In this document: positions 47,913-59,687 of the stretch, in pieces | How positions within the stretch are numbered: position 1 is the stretch's first letter | How the letters are laid out: each line of letters opens with the position of its first letter | NCBI GenBank assembly: GCA_024752435.1 | Contig: CP103037.1 | Coordinates: 682,001 to 746,000 of the forward strand | Length of the DNA stretch: 64,000 nt | Direction of reading: 5' to 3' | Origin: Allantophomopsis cytisporea | Lineage: Eukaryota > Ascomycota > Leotiomycetes > Phacidiales > Phacidiaceae | Made by a program: the position numbers and the translations under genes | Notes under the pieces: model-generated | The model's database searches: none | The model's input: the letters and a program-made list of their open reading frames with translations, nothing else | Told to the model about the DNA's origin: nothing

Positions 47913-49655
47913 TGCATCCATCGCTCGAAAATCGCTCACAGAAACATGTTTGAGAGTGGTGGTTTCTGCACAACGCGCCATGAACATTGACTCTCTAAAC
48001 TTGACGTTCAGTTTAGTTGCGGCACAGAACTCTGTTGCGTGGAACCATAGAAATGGAGTCGAAATCTTTACGGCGGCTACGATCACAAATATTCTGACAT
48101 AAGCGTTGTCGGGGATTGCTGTGCAAGGGACGGTGAAGCCCAAGGGTTCATTCAGAATGCGTTCAGCGGTCGAGATCTGGAGTTCATATTCGATATTATG
48201 CGGTTGAAATTATGTTACGAGATATCTGGATGGTGGTTTAGACAGGACAAAGAGCTGTTGAATTCTTAGTATGTATGAGTATTGAAGGCGGATTTCATCT
48301 ATTAACAACCATTGACAAGTGCCTGTGTTTGTTGCAACGTTCACACTTGTGAAGTCGATTCGTTCTTGAGCACTCAGCGACCTGTGTCTACCCAGAAGAG
48401 TGTCAGAGCCTTGAACTCTAACATCTGAACTGGCTGTAGTTGCTGCAGGATCTGGGAAGAGGCAAGTATTTCGAGTAGAAACTCAATACACAGTCAGCGC
48501 AAAATTGAAAAGCTTGATCCACCTGAGTCTGCAAAAAGCTGGATCGATATCGAGCGGAAGCGGAAACCCCTGAAGAGTTCTCCTGTATGGCTACGCAAAG
48601 GGGAGGTCATCCTCATGCATTGACAGATTGAGTTCTGACCACATGCGCAGAACATCTGAAACAATTATTGTTCCTCTGTAATTTCCCAGCTGTAGACCCC
48701 CGAGAGAGACGTCACAGCTTGTGGAGTCAAAACAGTGGCAGGATTGAAGTTCAAGATTTTTCTGGAGACAATACTGAACACGCATAATGTACAAAAGAAG
48801 AGGCGAGGCACGTGATCGACTGTCGGGGAATTGTTAGAGTTTAAGAGCGAAGGCCGAGCCGTGTTGCCGGCCTATGGGACTTCTCCGACTGCGTGACATT
48901 TCTTTTCATCGCTCGGCGAAAGGAGATCAACATTGAGTGGGACAAGGAATGCTTTCATTATACTTACAACGCGCGTATGAGTGGAGCAGCTTGACTACGA
49001 CGTTTGCCGATCCAGCATAGAGGGCGTAGGAGGAGTGGAAGAATTGGGAAGAAGTAACCTCTTCGAAGAGTAAGGTATTATTGGAACACCACCGACCATT
49101 CAAACAATAATTTGCACTTGCGCACACAAAAGTCAAGTGAACAGCGACAACAGCCTTATCTTGACTGTACTTCCGGTACTTACTCACGGTACTCTCTACC
49201 TGGGTACTCAAAGCCGGCACGTTACAGTACCTGACCTACAGTACAGTATCACAGTACTTATGTACTATGTACATACGTTGTATACTAAGTACAGTCTTTT
49301 GAGTGGATGCGGCTGCGGGGTAATATATGCCGAGTCTGGGGAAGTCCTCAACTAGGCACTATCATTGGAGATCCCCCGCACCACTACATCATCACTACCA
49401 CACACTCACACCCAAACCCCTTCACCACCACCGTGTCACTCCAGCATTCTTGACAACTCAATAGGCTATCATGGCGTTTAGTTCTGCTCATCTGAATTCA
49501 ATGGCTTCGGTCATCGCAACAATTGGTAATCATGAGTGTCCAGAGCGGCTGAGGTGTATTCCTCTGATATTACATTACTCCTGCTTTGCAATTGTTTCTT
49601 CATCCTTATGCGCATCAAACAATAAGACTCATTGAAGTACCGTGCACTGCTCAGC
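47913..49655. other. Intergenic, upstream of the MFS permease
   Basis: 1.7 kb without a credible gene. Its main feature is the GTAC-dense patch at 49167-49292, listed separately, and a CAC/CCA-rich stretch just before the permease start. Confidence 0.5.
49167..49292. repeat. GTAC-dense patch
   Basis: Ten GTAC tetramers occur within 126 bp, most inside words such as CAGTACAG, GGTACT and TGTACAT. The arrangement is irregular and not a tandem array. Confidence 0.75.
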
Positions 49656-51349
49656 ATGTCTGCTCCGACGAATGCTATGACAATACCGCGCGGTAACCGC
49701 GATAGCGAAAGCAAGAACAGCGATGAGAAACATACGGCGGGTCAACTAGAGGACGCAACAATCAATGATCTACCTCCTGATCCGGACGCGCATCTGAGTG
49801 AAGCCGAAAGAGCCGCTCTAGTAAGTGATACAATCTTAGACATTGCGCCAGATGAGACTGACAGCCGCGCAGGATCGTAAACTATTGTGGAAACTGGATC
49901 TGACACTGATTCCATGGGTAAGTAACACAGCAGAAATTCGAGAGAGGCTACACTGACCATTTTAGCTGTGCATCTTGTACTTACTGGCCTTCCTTGACCG
50001 AACTAATATTGGCAATGCAAAGATTGGTGGGCTCACGAAAGATCTCCACTTGAGCAGCGGTCAATACAATGCTACCCTCTCAATCTTTTTCGTGTCATAC
50101 AGCGTCTTCGAGCCGCTGACTAATATCATGCTCAAGCGTTTTCGGCCTTCGCGGTTCATACCCGTCATCATGATCATATGGGGTATTTGCATGACATTTA
50201 TGGGGTTCGTGACGAACTGGTCGGGACTGATGGCAGCGCGGTGGTTCTTGGGTCTCGCGGAAGCTGGTCTCTTCCCTGGCATAAATTACTACCTTAGCTG
50301 TTGGTACAAGCGCTCTGAGTTCGGCGTGCGAGCCGTGAGTTCGCCACTCCATAGCGCAGTGTTTACGATGCTAACAAATTTGCAAGGCGATCTTTTTCAG
50401 TTCAGCCGCACTCTCGGGATCCTTTGGAGGACTACTTGCAGCTGCAATTGAAAAAATGGATGGAATTGGGGGCAAGGCTGGCTGGGCATGGATTTTTATT
50501 CTCGAAGGACTGCTAACTGTGGTCTTCGGTTTCGCTTCTTTCTGGGCTGTTCATGATTTCCCTGATCTTGCAACTTTTCTATCAGTCGAGGATAGACGAC
50601 GTGTTGTCCGCCGATTAAAGCTCGATAAACAATCCTCGGCTGAACACGAGGCATTCCGCATGACATATTTTTGGGCTTCTGTAAAAGACTACAAGACTTG
50701 GCTCTACCTGATTGTCTACATGGGCGCCGACATGCCTCTCTACGCCTTCTCTCTCTTTCTTCCAACCATTATATCTGAACTTGGATATTCTTCAATACAT
50801 GCTCAACTGCTCTCCGTACCACCATATGCTGGTGCAGCTATCTTGACGGTGGCCATCGGATTTGTAGCAGATCGTACAGGAAAACGAGGGCTCTGCAACA
50901 TCTGTGTATCCCTAATTGGCATCGCTGGGTTTGGAATGTTGCTTGGTGGTAATTCTGCTGGCGTTCGCTATTCGGGCACGTTTCTTGGTGCTCTTGGTAT
51001 TTACCCTTGTATCAGCAATACAATCTCGTGGGCATCAAACAACATCGAAGGCGTATATAAGAGGGGAGTAACGCTTGGTTTCGTCATCGGCGGGGGGAAC
51101 TTGAATGGGATTGTGAGTTCCAACATCTTCCTGGCAAGAGATTCACCAGCGTTCAAGCCCGGCCACGCAATTATCCTGGGGTATATGATTGTCTTCCTCC
51201 TTGGGGGGTCTATCTTATTGGAGCTCTTACTTGCAAGGGAGAATATTGCCAGGAAGTCGGGCAAGCGTAATCACTTGGTCGAGGGCTTAGATGGTGCTGA
51301 GGTCCAAGCTCTTGGAGACAAAAGCCCCACATTCATATATACGCTTTAA
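49656..51349 (+). CDS. MFS permease of the Dal5/allantoate (anion:cation symporter) family
   Basis: A proton-coupled importer, probably plasma-membrane, of small organic anions such as allantoate, nicotinate or other vitamins. Exons are 49656-49820, 49873-49917 (45 nt), 49966-50334 and 50387-51349, all phase 0, giving 513 residues. The family marks are KLLWKLDLTLIPWL, then LLAFLDRTNIGNAKI, the ARWFLGLAEAGLFPGINYYLS signature of helix 4, and WYKRSEFGVR. About twelve hydrophobic segments follow, with a cytoplasmic loop (VEDRRRVVRRLKLDKQ) in the middle. The last acceptor reads CAAG, an AAG site. The long cytosolic N-terminus is acidic. It is followed by an FAD monooxygenase on the same strand, which fits uptake and then oxidation of an aromatic substrate. 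Confidence 0.92.
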
Positions 51350-52161
51350 CTTCACACAAAAATGGTATTGAGGTGGTGTAATGTTGTGGTGGTACTGTCC
51401 GCTGTTCCAATGAAGCCATAAATTATGTTCTAACTTCTGCTTTTGTTAATTTTCGTTATCCACAAGGATTGCTGCAGGACGCACCTTAAGAATTGAAATG
51501 CACACAACCTTGTATACATATGCTCCCATGCTGCCGTTTAAACCACCAAATGTGTAGGAGACTAGAGAGAATTCGCTACTCAGGTCTAACTCGTATGATG
51601 GTGCATGATCGGCCCTCGTCTCCTTCACTCCTCTCATTGCATCATACGTGGCGTGCCTGGACATATAGGACCCCACACAATAATCCGAGACCTACCCCAC
51701 TGCCAAGCCCCTGACACGCCTGAGTCAATACAGTCTTGTCTCAAATCACTTGACCCCATCTCAAGAAGTATGGTGATCTGATTCGAGAGGCGCATGAAGC
51801 GCCACATCACAGTGCATGGTAACAAGATTTATTTTTCACTCCTTTTATCTCAGTCCATCATGTCGGCCTGCGCGTTTCTGTAAAGCCGAGATGCGACACC
51901 TATCTTTGAGTCCGCTTGGTGCGGTTCTCAACTGCCAGTTCCCCCATCGCATCAACATGTACATTCGTCACTCTCTGCGAAGCAGCCAAGCCGATACCCG
52001 AGGCTTGAAGTCAAAACCAATCTATGATCCGCAAGTATATACCCCACACTACTTATGCGCTGGAAAACTTAAATAAAGTCAACATTCTCTGCTATTTTCT
52101 GAGTATCAACGACAACATCTTCTATTCCTTTTAAGCTCTCACGCATATCAGACTTCTAGTT
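51350..52161. other. Intergenic
   Basis: Between two plus-strand genes, with no supported feature. The promoter of the monooxygenase gene should be here. Confidence 0.5.
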
Positions 52162-53485
52162 ATGTCATCAGCAACTCAACCATTAGATATTGCCATCATT
52201 GGCGGAGGGATAGGTGGCCTAGTTCTGGCCATCTCCCTCAAAAACTCTCCTCACAAAATTACAATTTATGAGTCTGCCGCCGCCTTCGGCGAGATTGGTG
52301 CTGGTGTGGCTTTCAGCGCCAACGCACTTCAAGCCATGAAACTCATTTCACCATCGCTATTGGAGGCGTATCTTGCTAGGGCCGACGTTGATAAAGGGGA
52401 TTTAGAGAATAGAGAACACGTGATGGACTACAGGATGGGAATGAATGTCGGAGGGGCGAAGGAAGGTGACTGGATTGGAACGGTCACAGGCAGCACACAA
52501 AAGGGAATCCATAGAGCTACTTTTCTGAGCTTGTTGGTGGAGCATCTGCCGAAGGGAATCACGAAGTTCAGAAAGAGAGTGGCAAGTGTCGAGGGTGAGG
52601 ATCGAGTCAAGATACGCTTTGAAGATGGAGAGACAGTCGAGCACGATGCTGTCATTGGCTGTGATGGTATCAAGAGTAATGTTAGGAAGTGTGTCCTGGG
52701 TCAGGACCTGGGGCCTGTTTTCTCAGGAAAGTACTGCTACCGAGGACTCGTACCTATGGATCAAGCCATTCAGCACTTGGGAGAGGAAACGGCAAGAAAC
52801 AGAGGCATGTTGCTTGGATTGCATGGACATCTTGTTATTTTCCCTATCGCTGAAGGAACGATTCTGAATATCGTTGCTTTCAAAGAAAAGGTGGATGGAA
52901 AGTGGGAGAGTGATAAATGGATCGAGAACGTTGATGCAGAAGTCATGATGAAGGACTTTGAGAATTGGAGTAGCAACGTCCGGGGTCTCTTAGGTGTACG
53001 TCTCTCCATTTGAATATGCTTGATGATGTACTAACAACATACAGTGCGTCGAGAGGCCAGATCGGTGGGCTGTCTTCAACCATCCACCACCTCCAACTTA
53101 CCACAGAAACAACATCTGTCTTCTTGGTGATGCTGCTCATGCTTCAAGTCCGCACCATGGAGCTGGTGCCGGCATGGCCGTGGAAGACGGTTTAATATTG
53201 TCTCGCCTTCTGTCGGCATGTAGTAGTAGATCATCTGTTGCTCATGCGTTCAAGGCTTATGATGGTGTTCGACGACCAAGAGATGTAAGGTTGGTGCAGA
53301 GCAGCAGGGAAGCGGGAATTGTCAGAGAACTTGAAGATAAGAGATGCTGGGAAGGTGATAAGTTGAACCTTGAGAGATTATTCGAGATTATGAATACAGA
53401 GGCTAGATGGATTTGGGATGAAGATTTGGAGAAAGAGATCGAAGCTGGACTGAAGAACCTCAGGGAGATGGAGGCCGCAGCTTAA
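52162..53485 (+). CDS. FAD-dependent monooxygenase, salicylate hydroxylase-like
   Basis: A group A flavoprotein aromatic hydroxylase using NAD(P)H. Exons are 52162-52995 and 53045-53485, joined in phase 0 by a 49-nt intron (GTACGT to TACAG), giving 424 residues. The three class motifs are visible: the FAD-binding GGGIGG near residue 14, the DG motif in GCDGIKSNVR, and the GD motif in CLLGDAAHASSPHHGAGAGMAVED. IGAGVAFSANALQAM is also typical of salicylate and 6-hydroxynicotinate hydroxylases. No membrane or secretion signal is seen, so it should be cytosolic. It lies directly behind the Dal5-type permease on the same strand. The substrate is unknown. Confidence 0.93.
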
Positions 53486-54336
53486 AAGCGTAGTTCGAAT
53501 TGGATCACCTGGGGGCAGCTTCCATTGATTGTATATAAGTTGAATATAATATAAGATTTTTTACAAGATTCGAGTTTCTGGAGAAATAGCTTGGGATATC
53601 CAAAGCTTCAAAGTTAGTGAATAGCCCTCAACTTACAGGAAGTAGGAGTTCGTATACGTGAAGTATCTTTGCTTCAGAACTGCATGTGATGGAACCTTAT
53701 GTCCAACTATTACGCTCGGTCCTTCGACAATATTTCGAACACCCCTTTAAGCAGTTCCGCTGCTGAGAATCTAGCCCTTTTACTTCTGCCTACTTCATGT
53801 AAACAGCTTTACGATCATTGTGCGGACATGCATTTGACTCCAGGAATGCTGATCTAGAGATATGCTCTTATTGATTGGATTTCACAAACCTAAACTTTTC
53901 TAGAGCATAGAAAGACCAGTGTTTCTATTCTTCCCACTCTTTTCAATTTTTACAAAGTTTCCAAAAATACCTCGTAGTAGTGTAGCTGTCGGATATAGCT
54001 AACCATTGATCAAATTCCTGAGTATTATCACTCTTCGTTTTCTCATTACTTGCTAAGCATTAGTAATCATGAATAAAATAGTATTATAGTACAATAATAA
54101 TATAGTTATAGTATTAACAATTTCATCTCAAAATATGGAATGCCTTACATTCAACCTTAAAATCAGGAGCTGAATGGTTCTATCAGCTCAATTGCAAATC
54201 ATCAATATGCATGTATATCAATAGTAACGAGATAACAATAAAACTTATTACTTGTCATCCATACTGACTCCTATCTCTCTCCCAAAGAAAAGCCTGCAGA
54301 AGGTCTTAGAAGTATTATAGCATCGATACCTGCTAA
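53486..54336. other. A+T-rich intergenic region
   Basis: Strongly A+T-rich towards 54050-54250, with runs of TAATA and TATAG. No coding sequence is seen. Confidence 0.5.
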
Positions 54337-55255
54337 TTCTTGAGAGAAATCTCCACTGGCACTTCCCTAACCTCAAGCTCAAGAGTTTCAGGTACGGCCC
54401 AACCATCAAGCTCAGCAATTTCTGGCCAACACCGTCCGTCAATCTCATGAGCTACAATAGAGTCCGGAGATACAACCATTAAATTGGACATTGATTGTTC
54501 GCTATTTGTATTGTATTCCTTTTTACGCTGAGCCAAAATAAACACAATTAAACCACCTAGAGCAAGCGCTCCAAGGACTGTGCCTACTGCTATTCCCACC
54601 TTCGTCCCTGTTGAGAAGCCAGAAGATGAATGGGGTATGGCAGTGGTGATCGTGTTGCTTGTTGCTGAAGTAGATGTTGCTAAGGTAACTATAGCTGAGG
54701 TAGATGGAGTGAGAGTCACAGGTGAGGATGTTGATTGAGGCACAATGTTGTAGCCATTCATCTGAATACCCCACGCTGTAATAGGGAAGTCGTATGAAGT
54801 GCTGGTGGTAAGCCATGATTGATATTTGTCTCGAGTCACGAAGGTGATTACTTCACCAGCAGGTACTAAGGATGAACATTCACCAGTCGCACACTCGTCT
54901 TCGATTTGGACAAACGTGTAATTACTACTGACATGTTGTTAGCATGGGCTTAGATGTAAAGCTTGGACTCTTGACGCACGGGGTCAACAGGCCATAAAAT
55001 TACTAGATAAATTCCCAGGAAGGATATTGGGAACATATTTCCAAAAGTAACTTTCGCAGCCACTTGACGAGGGCCATGGGGTCTGAACCGATATCCAAAC
55101 AGTCGTTATGCCTCCATGTGTCTCTGCTGAATACGACGAAGGGCTCGTCATAACTACTGCGTAGTGCAATGGTCATTCTCAGGAATGTAAAGTCTACTGC
55201 GGTAGGTCACGTAAATAATGAAAGTTTGCTTACTTCGGTTAAGCAGCTGACCCAT
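54337..55255 (-). pseudogene. Single-pass membrane protein gene, apparently broken
   Basis: The parts of a surface protein are present. A 3' exon (up to about 54936 down to 54337) encodes NYTFVQIEDECATGEC, then WGIQMNGYNIVP, a Ser/Thr-rich stalk, a transmembrane helix (VGIAVGTVLGALALGGLIVFIL) after a GFSTGTKVG motif, and a cytosolic tail. A 5' part at 55156-54990 encodes GGITTVWISVQTPWPSSSGCESYFWK, typical of fungal Ser/Thr-rich ectodomain proteins; it can be joined to a short ATG exon at 55255-55234. I found no donor that connects the 5' part to the 3' exon in frame before a TGA, and there is no signal peptide. It is either a decayed gene or one with an unusual intron. Function unknown. Confidence 0.5.
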
Positions 55256-57024
55256 GTTCTCATTGCTGTTATACTGTAAAGGATACGTAGAGCCGCAACA
55301 GAATAGTACGAGTAGAGTAGAATAGAATGATGAATTGAAGCTATTGATATATACAATTATAGATATCTCTACGCTTATACACTGATCAATACGCTCAGTA
55401 GTATACGCTCTTTATTATAGTTATACCAAATAAATGGTTAGGGAAATTGAGGCGCTTAACTTTCTGCTTAAGACCAGGAACTTTGTCTGTTGCTCGCACG
55501 AACTTATGTGAGCTAGGTCACCAGGAGGCTATAAAGGATTGCATCTACAAGGTCATCGAGTTTGTGGCTGCGGGAAGTAGTGAGATATGCAATGAAGCAT
55601 AGGAGAATATACGTTAGTCCTCAATATAAATTGAGCACACATGAGTCTAGGTATCGTCTTACTGGAGAGAACGAGAATAACAAGTTGACTCTGGTCAGGC
55701 AAAGTGCAGATGAGATCTAGGAAGAGCTACGAGGAGGTGATTCAAATTACAAGGCGGTTTGCAACATCTTTTGTAATTTTAAAAGCGATGAGAGACTTGA
55801 TGATGTGACATAGGATATGTATATGTATGCCACAGACGCACCTAATTTATCTTGAACAGGAGTATTTACGATTTACGGTGGGTAGCAAATTGACGCGCAG
55901 ATGCTTAAGAATATATTGCTTCGATATTCAATGCTAATTTACGCTTACTCCAAGATATCAGGAAGAAAAGAGACTACTACTATGCGACATATTTTTAACA
56001 CTAATTTCTGAAATGCGTGCTTTGGAAATCTTTACGAACTATAAAACAAAGCTCTTTTCTCTTACCTCAAGCTTAATAAATTAGCTCATTAGCAGCATCA
56101 GTATCATCGACTGTTGGATCAGTATTGAGACTGTTCTCTTCCTCCTCTGTATCAAAGTAGCTATCTGTAGCCGACTCCTCGCTATCATCGGAGAAGAGCA
56201 ATCAGCCGCTTCCGAAAGGGTATGTTGGTTAAATATGTTAAAATAAAAAACAACGACAGAAAAAGAGAGGAACGAGATGCGAAAGGAATTACGAGGTGAG
56301 AGATTCGAAGGGTTCGAGAGAACCAGTGTTCATGATGAGAGGTAGAGAATGAGAATGAGCGACAAATGTGAGAGCTGCCATTGTAGAATAGAGGATGGTA
56401 GGTAGCTTTAAAGATCCTATTTAGGCTTAAGAAGCGAGAGACGGGAATCGATAAGGGTGCGCTGACAACGGACCCCAATATTAAGCTTAAGGGAGGCGTT
56501 CGTGCCTAAACTAGCGGGGCCGTTGAACGGTTGTGGCGTCAGGTGAAGATCACACTGCCGTAAATACCTAGCCTTGCCGTCTTAGTTACTCCATAATGCA
56601 AGATCTTGGCAAACAAGCCGCTCAAACAGCGACGGAACACTCTGGGAGAAGATATAATTTGCCCTTTGATGATTCAGTAGACTTCGAGATAGGCCCATTT
56701 AATAGTAGGAGATAAAGTCAAGCACTACGGTGAGACCAATAATTAAGTAGTAATGTAGGGCGGAGCATCTTCAAACAATTGCCACGCTAGTGGCGGAAAT
56801 CAAAATGCCTAAAGAGGAAGGTGGTCTATCGCACACCATTGATCGTAGAGGTGATGTTATCTCTGCTGTTATTGATTATCAGAATGGCGAGCTTTTTGTA
56901 CCACGAGCTCTGCATGTCTACTGGACTATCTTTCTATTTATATAAGCCTCTTCCTACAGCTCGATCCATGCGCCCCTCACAATCCTCTTGCTTTTACTCT
57001 AAAACGCATCACCATTAATTAAAT
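55256..57024. other. A+T-rich gene-poor stretch with degraded coding remnants
   Basis: 1.8 kb with no intact gene. Short broken frames occur: a plus-strand one near 55500-55590 (CELGHQEAIKDCIYKVIEF) and a minus-strand acidic end near 56196-56085 (DDSEESATDSYFDTEEEEN) that stops at both sides. They look like relics of genes or mobile elements. I found no terminal repeats. Confidence 0.45.
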
Positions 57025-59687
57025 ATGCTTCCTTTCGAGACCTTAGCACCTTTGCCTCAAAAACCGGTGCCAGAAACGCAGAGCAGCTTGATTGACGAAA
57101 ATCTGATATTCGCAGATGAAAAACAATCGACGCCTGTCGTGAGGGACGACGATCAAGTGGGGGATGTGATCATCCGTACCGGAGCCGATGCGGCTAGTAA
57201 TTTGTTATCTCTCCGTGATGATGAAGATCCTGCATTGACCGTTAGAAGTATGGTTCTGGGAACTGTAATGGCGGCATTTCAGGCTTCTATGACCCAGATC
57301 TACGAAGTGAGTCGCTCATCTAGGTAAAATGGTCTGGAACTAAGCAGCTTGCCCAAGTTTAAACCTACTGCTGCCAATATCAGTGGATCTTTCATAGTTC
57401 TCATCATTTGGTTCTTGGGTAATGGATGGGCTGCACTGCTTCCAAGAGGCGATCGACTCGAAGAACGATGGCGTGCCAAATCAGGAGCTCAAGGGTCACT
57501 ACCTTTCTACATCACTATTGCCAAGCTCCTCAATCCTCGTCCATTTGGCTTGAAAGAACATGCTGTAGCCGCCATCACCGGCTTTTCTGCTTCAAACGGT
57601 GTAGCTGGTATCCAAGTATTCACAGTTCAAACCCTTTTCTACACTCAAAAACTTACCGGCACAACCGTCGTTCTTTCCACGCTATCTATTGGGTTATTTG
57701 GTTATGGTCTCACTGGTATTCTCCGCCCCATTACTGTGAACGCCGTTGAGGCGGTTTACTGGACCAATCTGCCTCTTGTCAGTATTCTCCAGCGTCTTCA
57801 CTGGGACAGTATTCGAATTTCCAAGCCCCTTAGATGGTTTTGGTATTGCTTTATAGGAATGGCTATCTACGAGTTCTTTCCTGCATACATGTTTCCCTGG
57901 CTTAACTCAGTATCGATTCCCTGTCTGGCAGGTATGCATACTACTGGTGAACGAGCGAGCATTGTCACAAATCTTTTCGGCGGATCTCTGAGCAACGAAG
58001 GTTTGGGTATCCTCAGTTTGAGTTTCGACTGGCAATATGTGAGCTATATCAATCAACATCAGAAAATCTTTTCCCTAATTTCTCCCCTTAGATAACTTCC
58101 TTTGCTACTTCGATGCCACTCAAGCAACAGGTTAGTGCCATCTTATATTTTAAGACTAGCACATTTAATGAATTGCCCTTAGGTAAACTCAGCAATAGGT
58201 ATCGTGATCTGCTATATAGCGTTCATTGCGGTTTATTATGGAAACGCGTGGGACGCTAAATCGTACCCATTCTTGGCCACCACGCTTCGATCGGCTGATG
58301 GCTCAAAATATCCTTCCACCGAGGTCTTTGTCAACGGTATACTCGACAAGTCAAAACTGGAGCAGTATGGGCTGCCGCATGTCACAGGAACATATGCTTG
58401 GGGAATGATGATTGGAAATGCGGCGGTGAGTACGCTAGAGCACTTCTGTTAATTATTTGCTGACAAGATATAGATTGGAGCACTCATCGGCCATTGTATT
58501 ATTTTCTGGGGCAAAGACATTGTGCAGACATTAAAGACTGCTAAGGAGGGCAAAACTGAAGATCCACATCATCTTGCCATGAAAAAGTACAAAGAAGCTA
58601 GCTGGAAATGGTATCTTGCAATCCTAGTTATTTCGTTCGTCATGGGTTTGGTTGTTGTCATCAAGGAAGACATTACACTTCCCGCATACGCATACATCAT
58701 CGCCTTGATTTTGGGCATCGTTATTGCGCCTTTTGTAAGTCCCCCCTCCCCTTGACTTTTGGTCTTCTACTCACTTCAAACAGAGTACCATCCTCTATGC
58801 TCGATATGGAAATGGTATTGCAACAAATCAACTCATGAAGATGTTGGCAGGAGTAATTATTCCAGGTCGACCACTCGGAAATCTCTATTTCTCAGCCTGG
58901 TCTCACAGTGTAATTGCTCAGAGTTTAAATCTTGCTAGTGACTTAAAAATGGGACAATATCGTAGGTCTCCCTTCAGCGCTCCCTGTATTCTGCTAAACA
59001 CATTACAGTGAAAATACCACCTAGGGTCATGTTTTTGACACAAGTCTGGGGCACTGTCTTTGGTGCTTTCATCAACTACGTTGTCATGATCTCCATCGTC
59101 AATTCCCATAGAGATCTATTGACTAATACCAATGGAACATATGCATGGAGTGGTCAGGCTTTTCAATCGCTCAATACACAGGCTTCGACCTGGGCACTTG
59201 CCAAATATTTATACACTGCTGGCACTCAGTACGTCCTTGTACCGGTCGGTCTAGCCATTGGATTTGGATTGGTTGTTGTTCACAAAATTTTCTGTCGCGT
59301 AGGTGCCCCTTAAGAAACTTGCATTCATGAGGTCGCAATTGATGCCTTTTCTAGTTTGTTCCCCGTATAGGATCTATCGCTACCTCTGAACTGAATATTG
59401 CCGTCGTCCTCCTTTATTCTGGCTTTCTAGCATACAATCAGACTGAGACTTGTGTCATTTTAACCCCATTCATCGCGGGTTTCTACGTCCAGTACTATCT
59501 TCGAAATTATCGACCTCGAATTTTCAAGGATTACTCGTATCTTCTCACGGCAGCTTTCGATGGTGGAAGTCTCATGGTCGTGTTCATACTATCCTTTGCT
59601 GTCTTTGGTGCTGCAGGCAAGCCAAAGCCTTTCCCTTACTGGTGGGGCAATCCAGATGGAAATCCGGACTATTGTCCTAGCTCGTAG
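57025..59687 (+). CDS. Oligopeptide transporter of the OPT family
   Basis: A polytopic importer of small peptides (or metal chelates) at the plasma membrane. Eight exons (57025-57306, 57358-58038, 58092-58130, 58183-58425, 58474-58734, 58784-58961, 59009-59298, 59355-59687) give 768 residues, the normal size. Family marks are TQIYEFKPTAANISGSF, LPRGDRLEERWRAK, LLNPRPFGLKEHA (NPR where many have NPG), GIQVFTVQTLFYTQKLTG, WDAKSYPF, and near the end NYRPRIFKDYSYL and FPYWWGNPDGNPDYC. Exon 3 is only 39 nt. Intron 1 seems to end at AAG (57355-57357), since the CAG ten bases earlier gives a wrong frame and sits at the branch site. The acidic N-terminus carries the variant DDEDPALTVRS of the usual DDP motif. 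Confidence 0.92.

Noticed and set aside
47763..48143. 126-codon minus-strand frame and a 104-codon plus-strand frame
   Set aside because: Both overlap the cysteine-rich reading frame; their sequences lack recognisable motifs and their start codons lie inside it.
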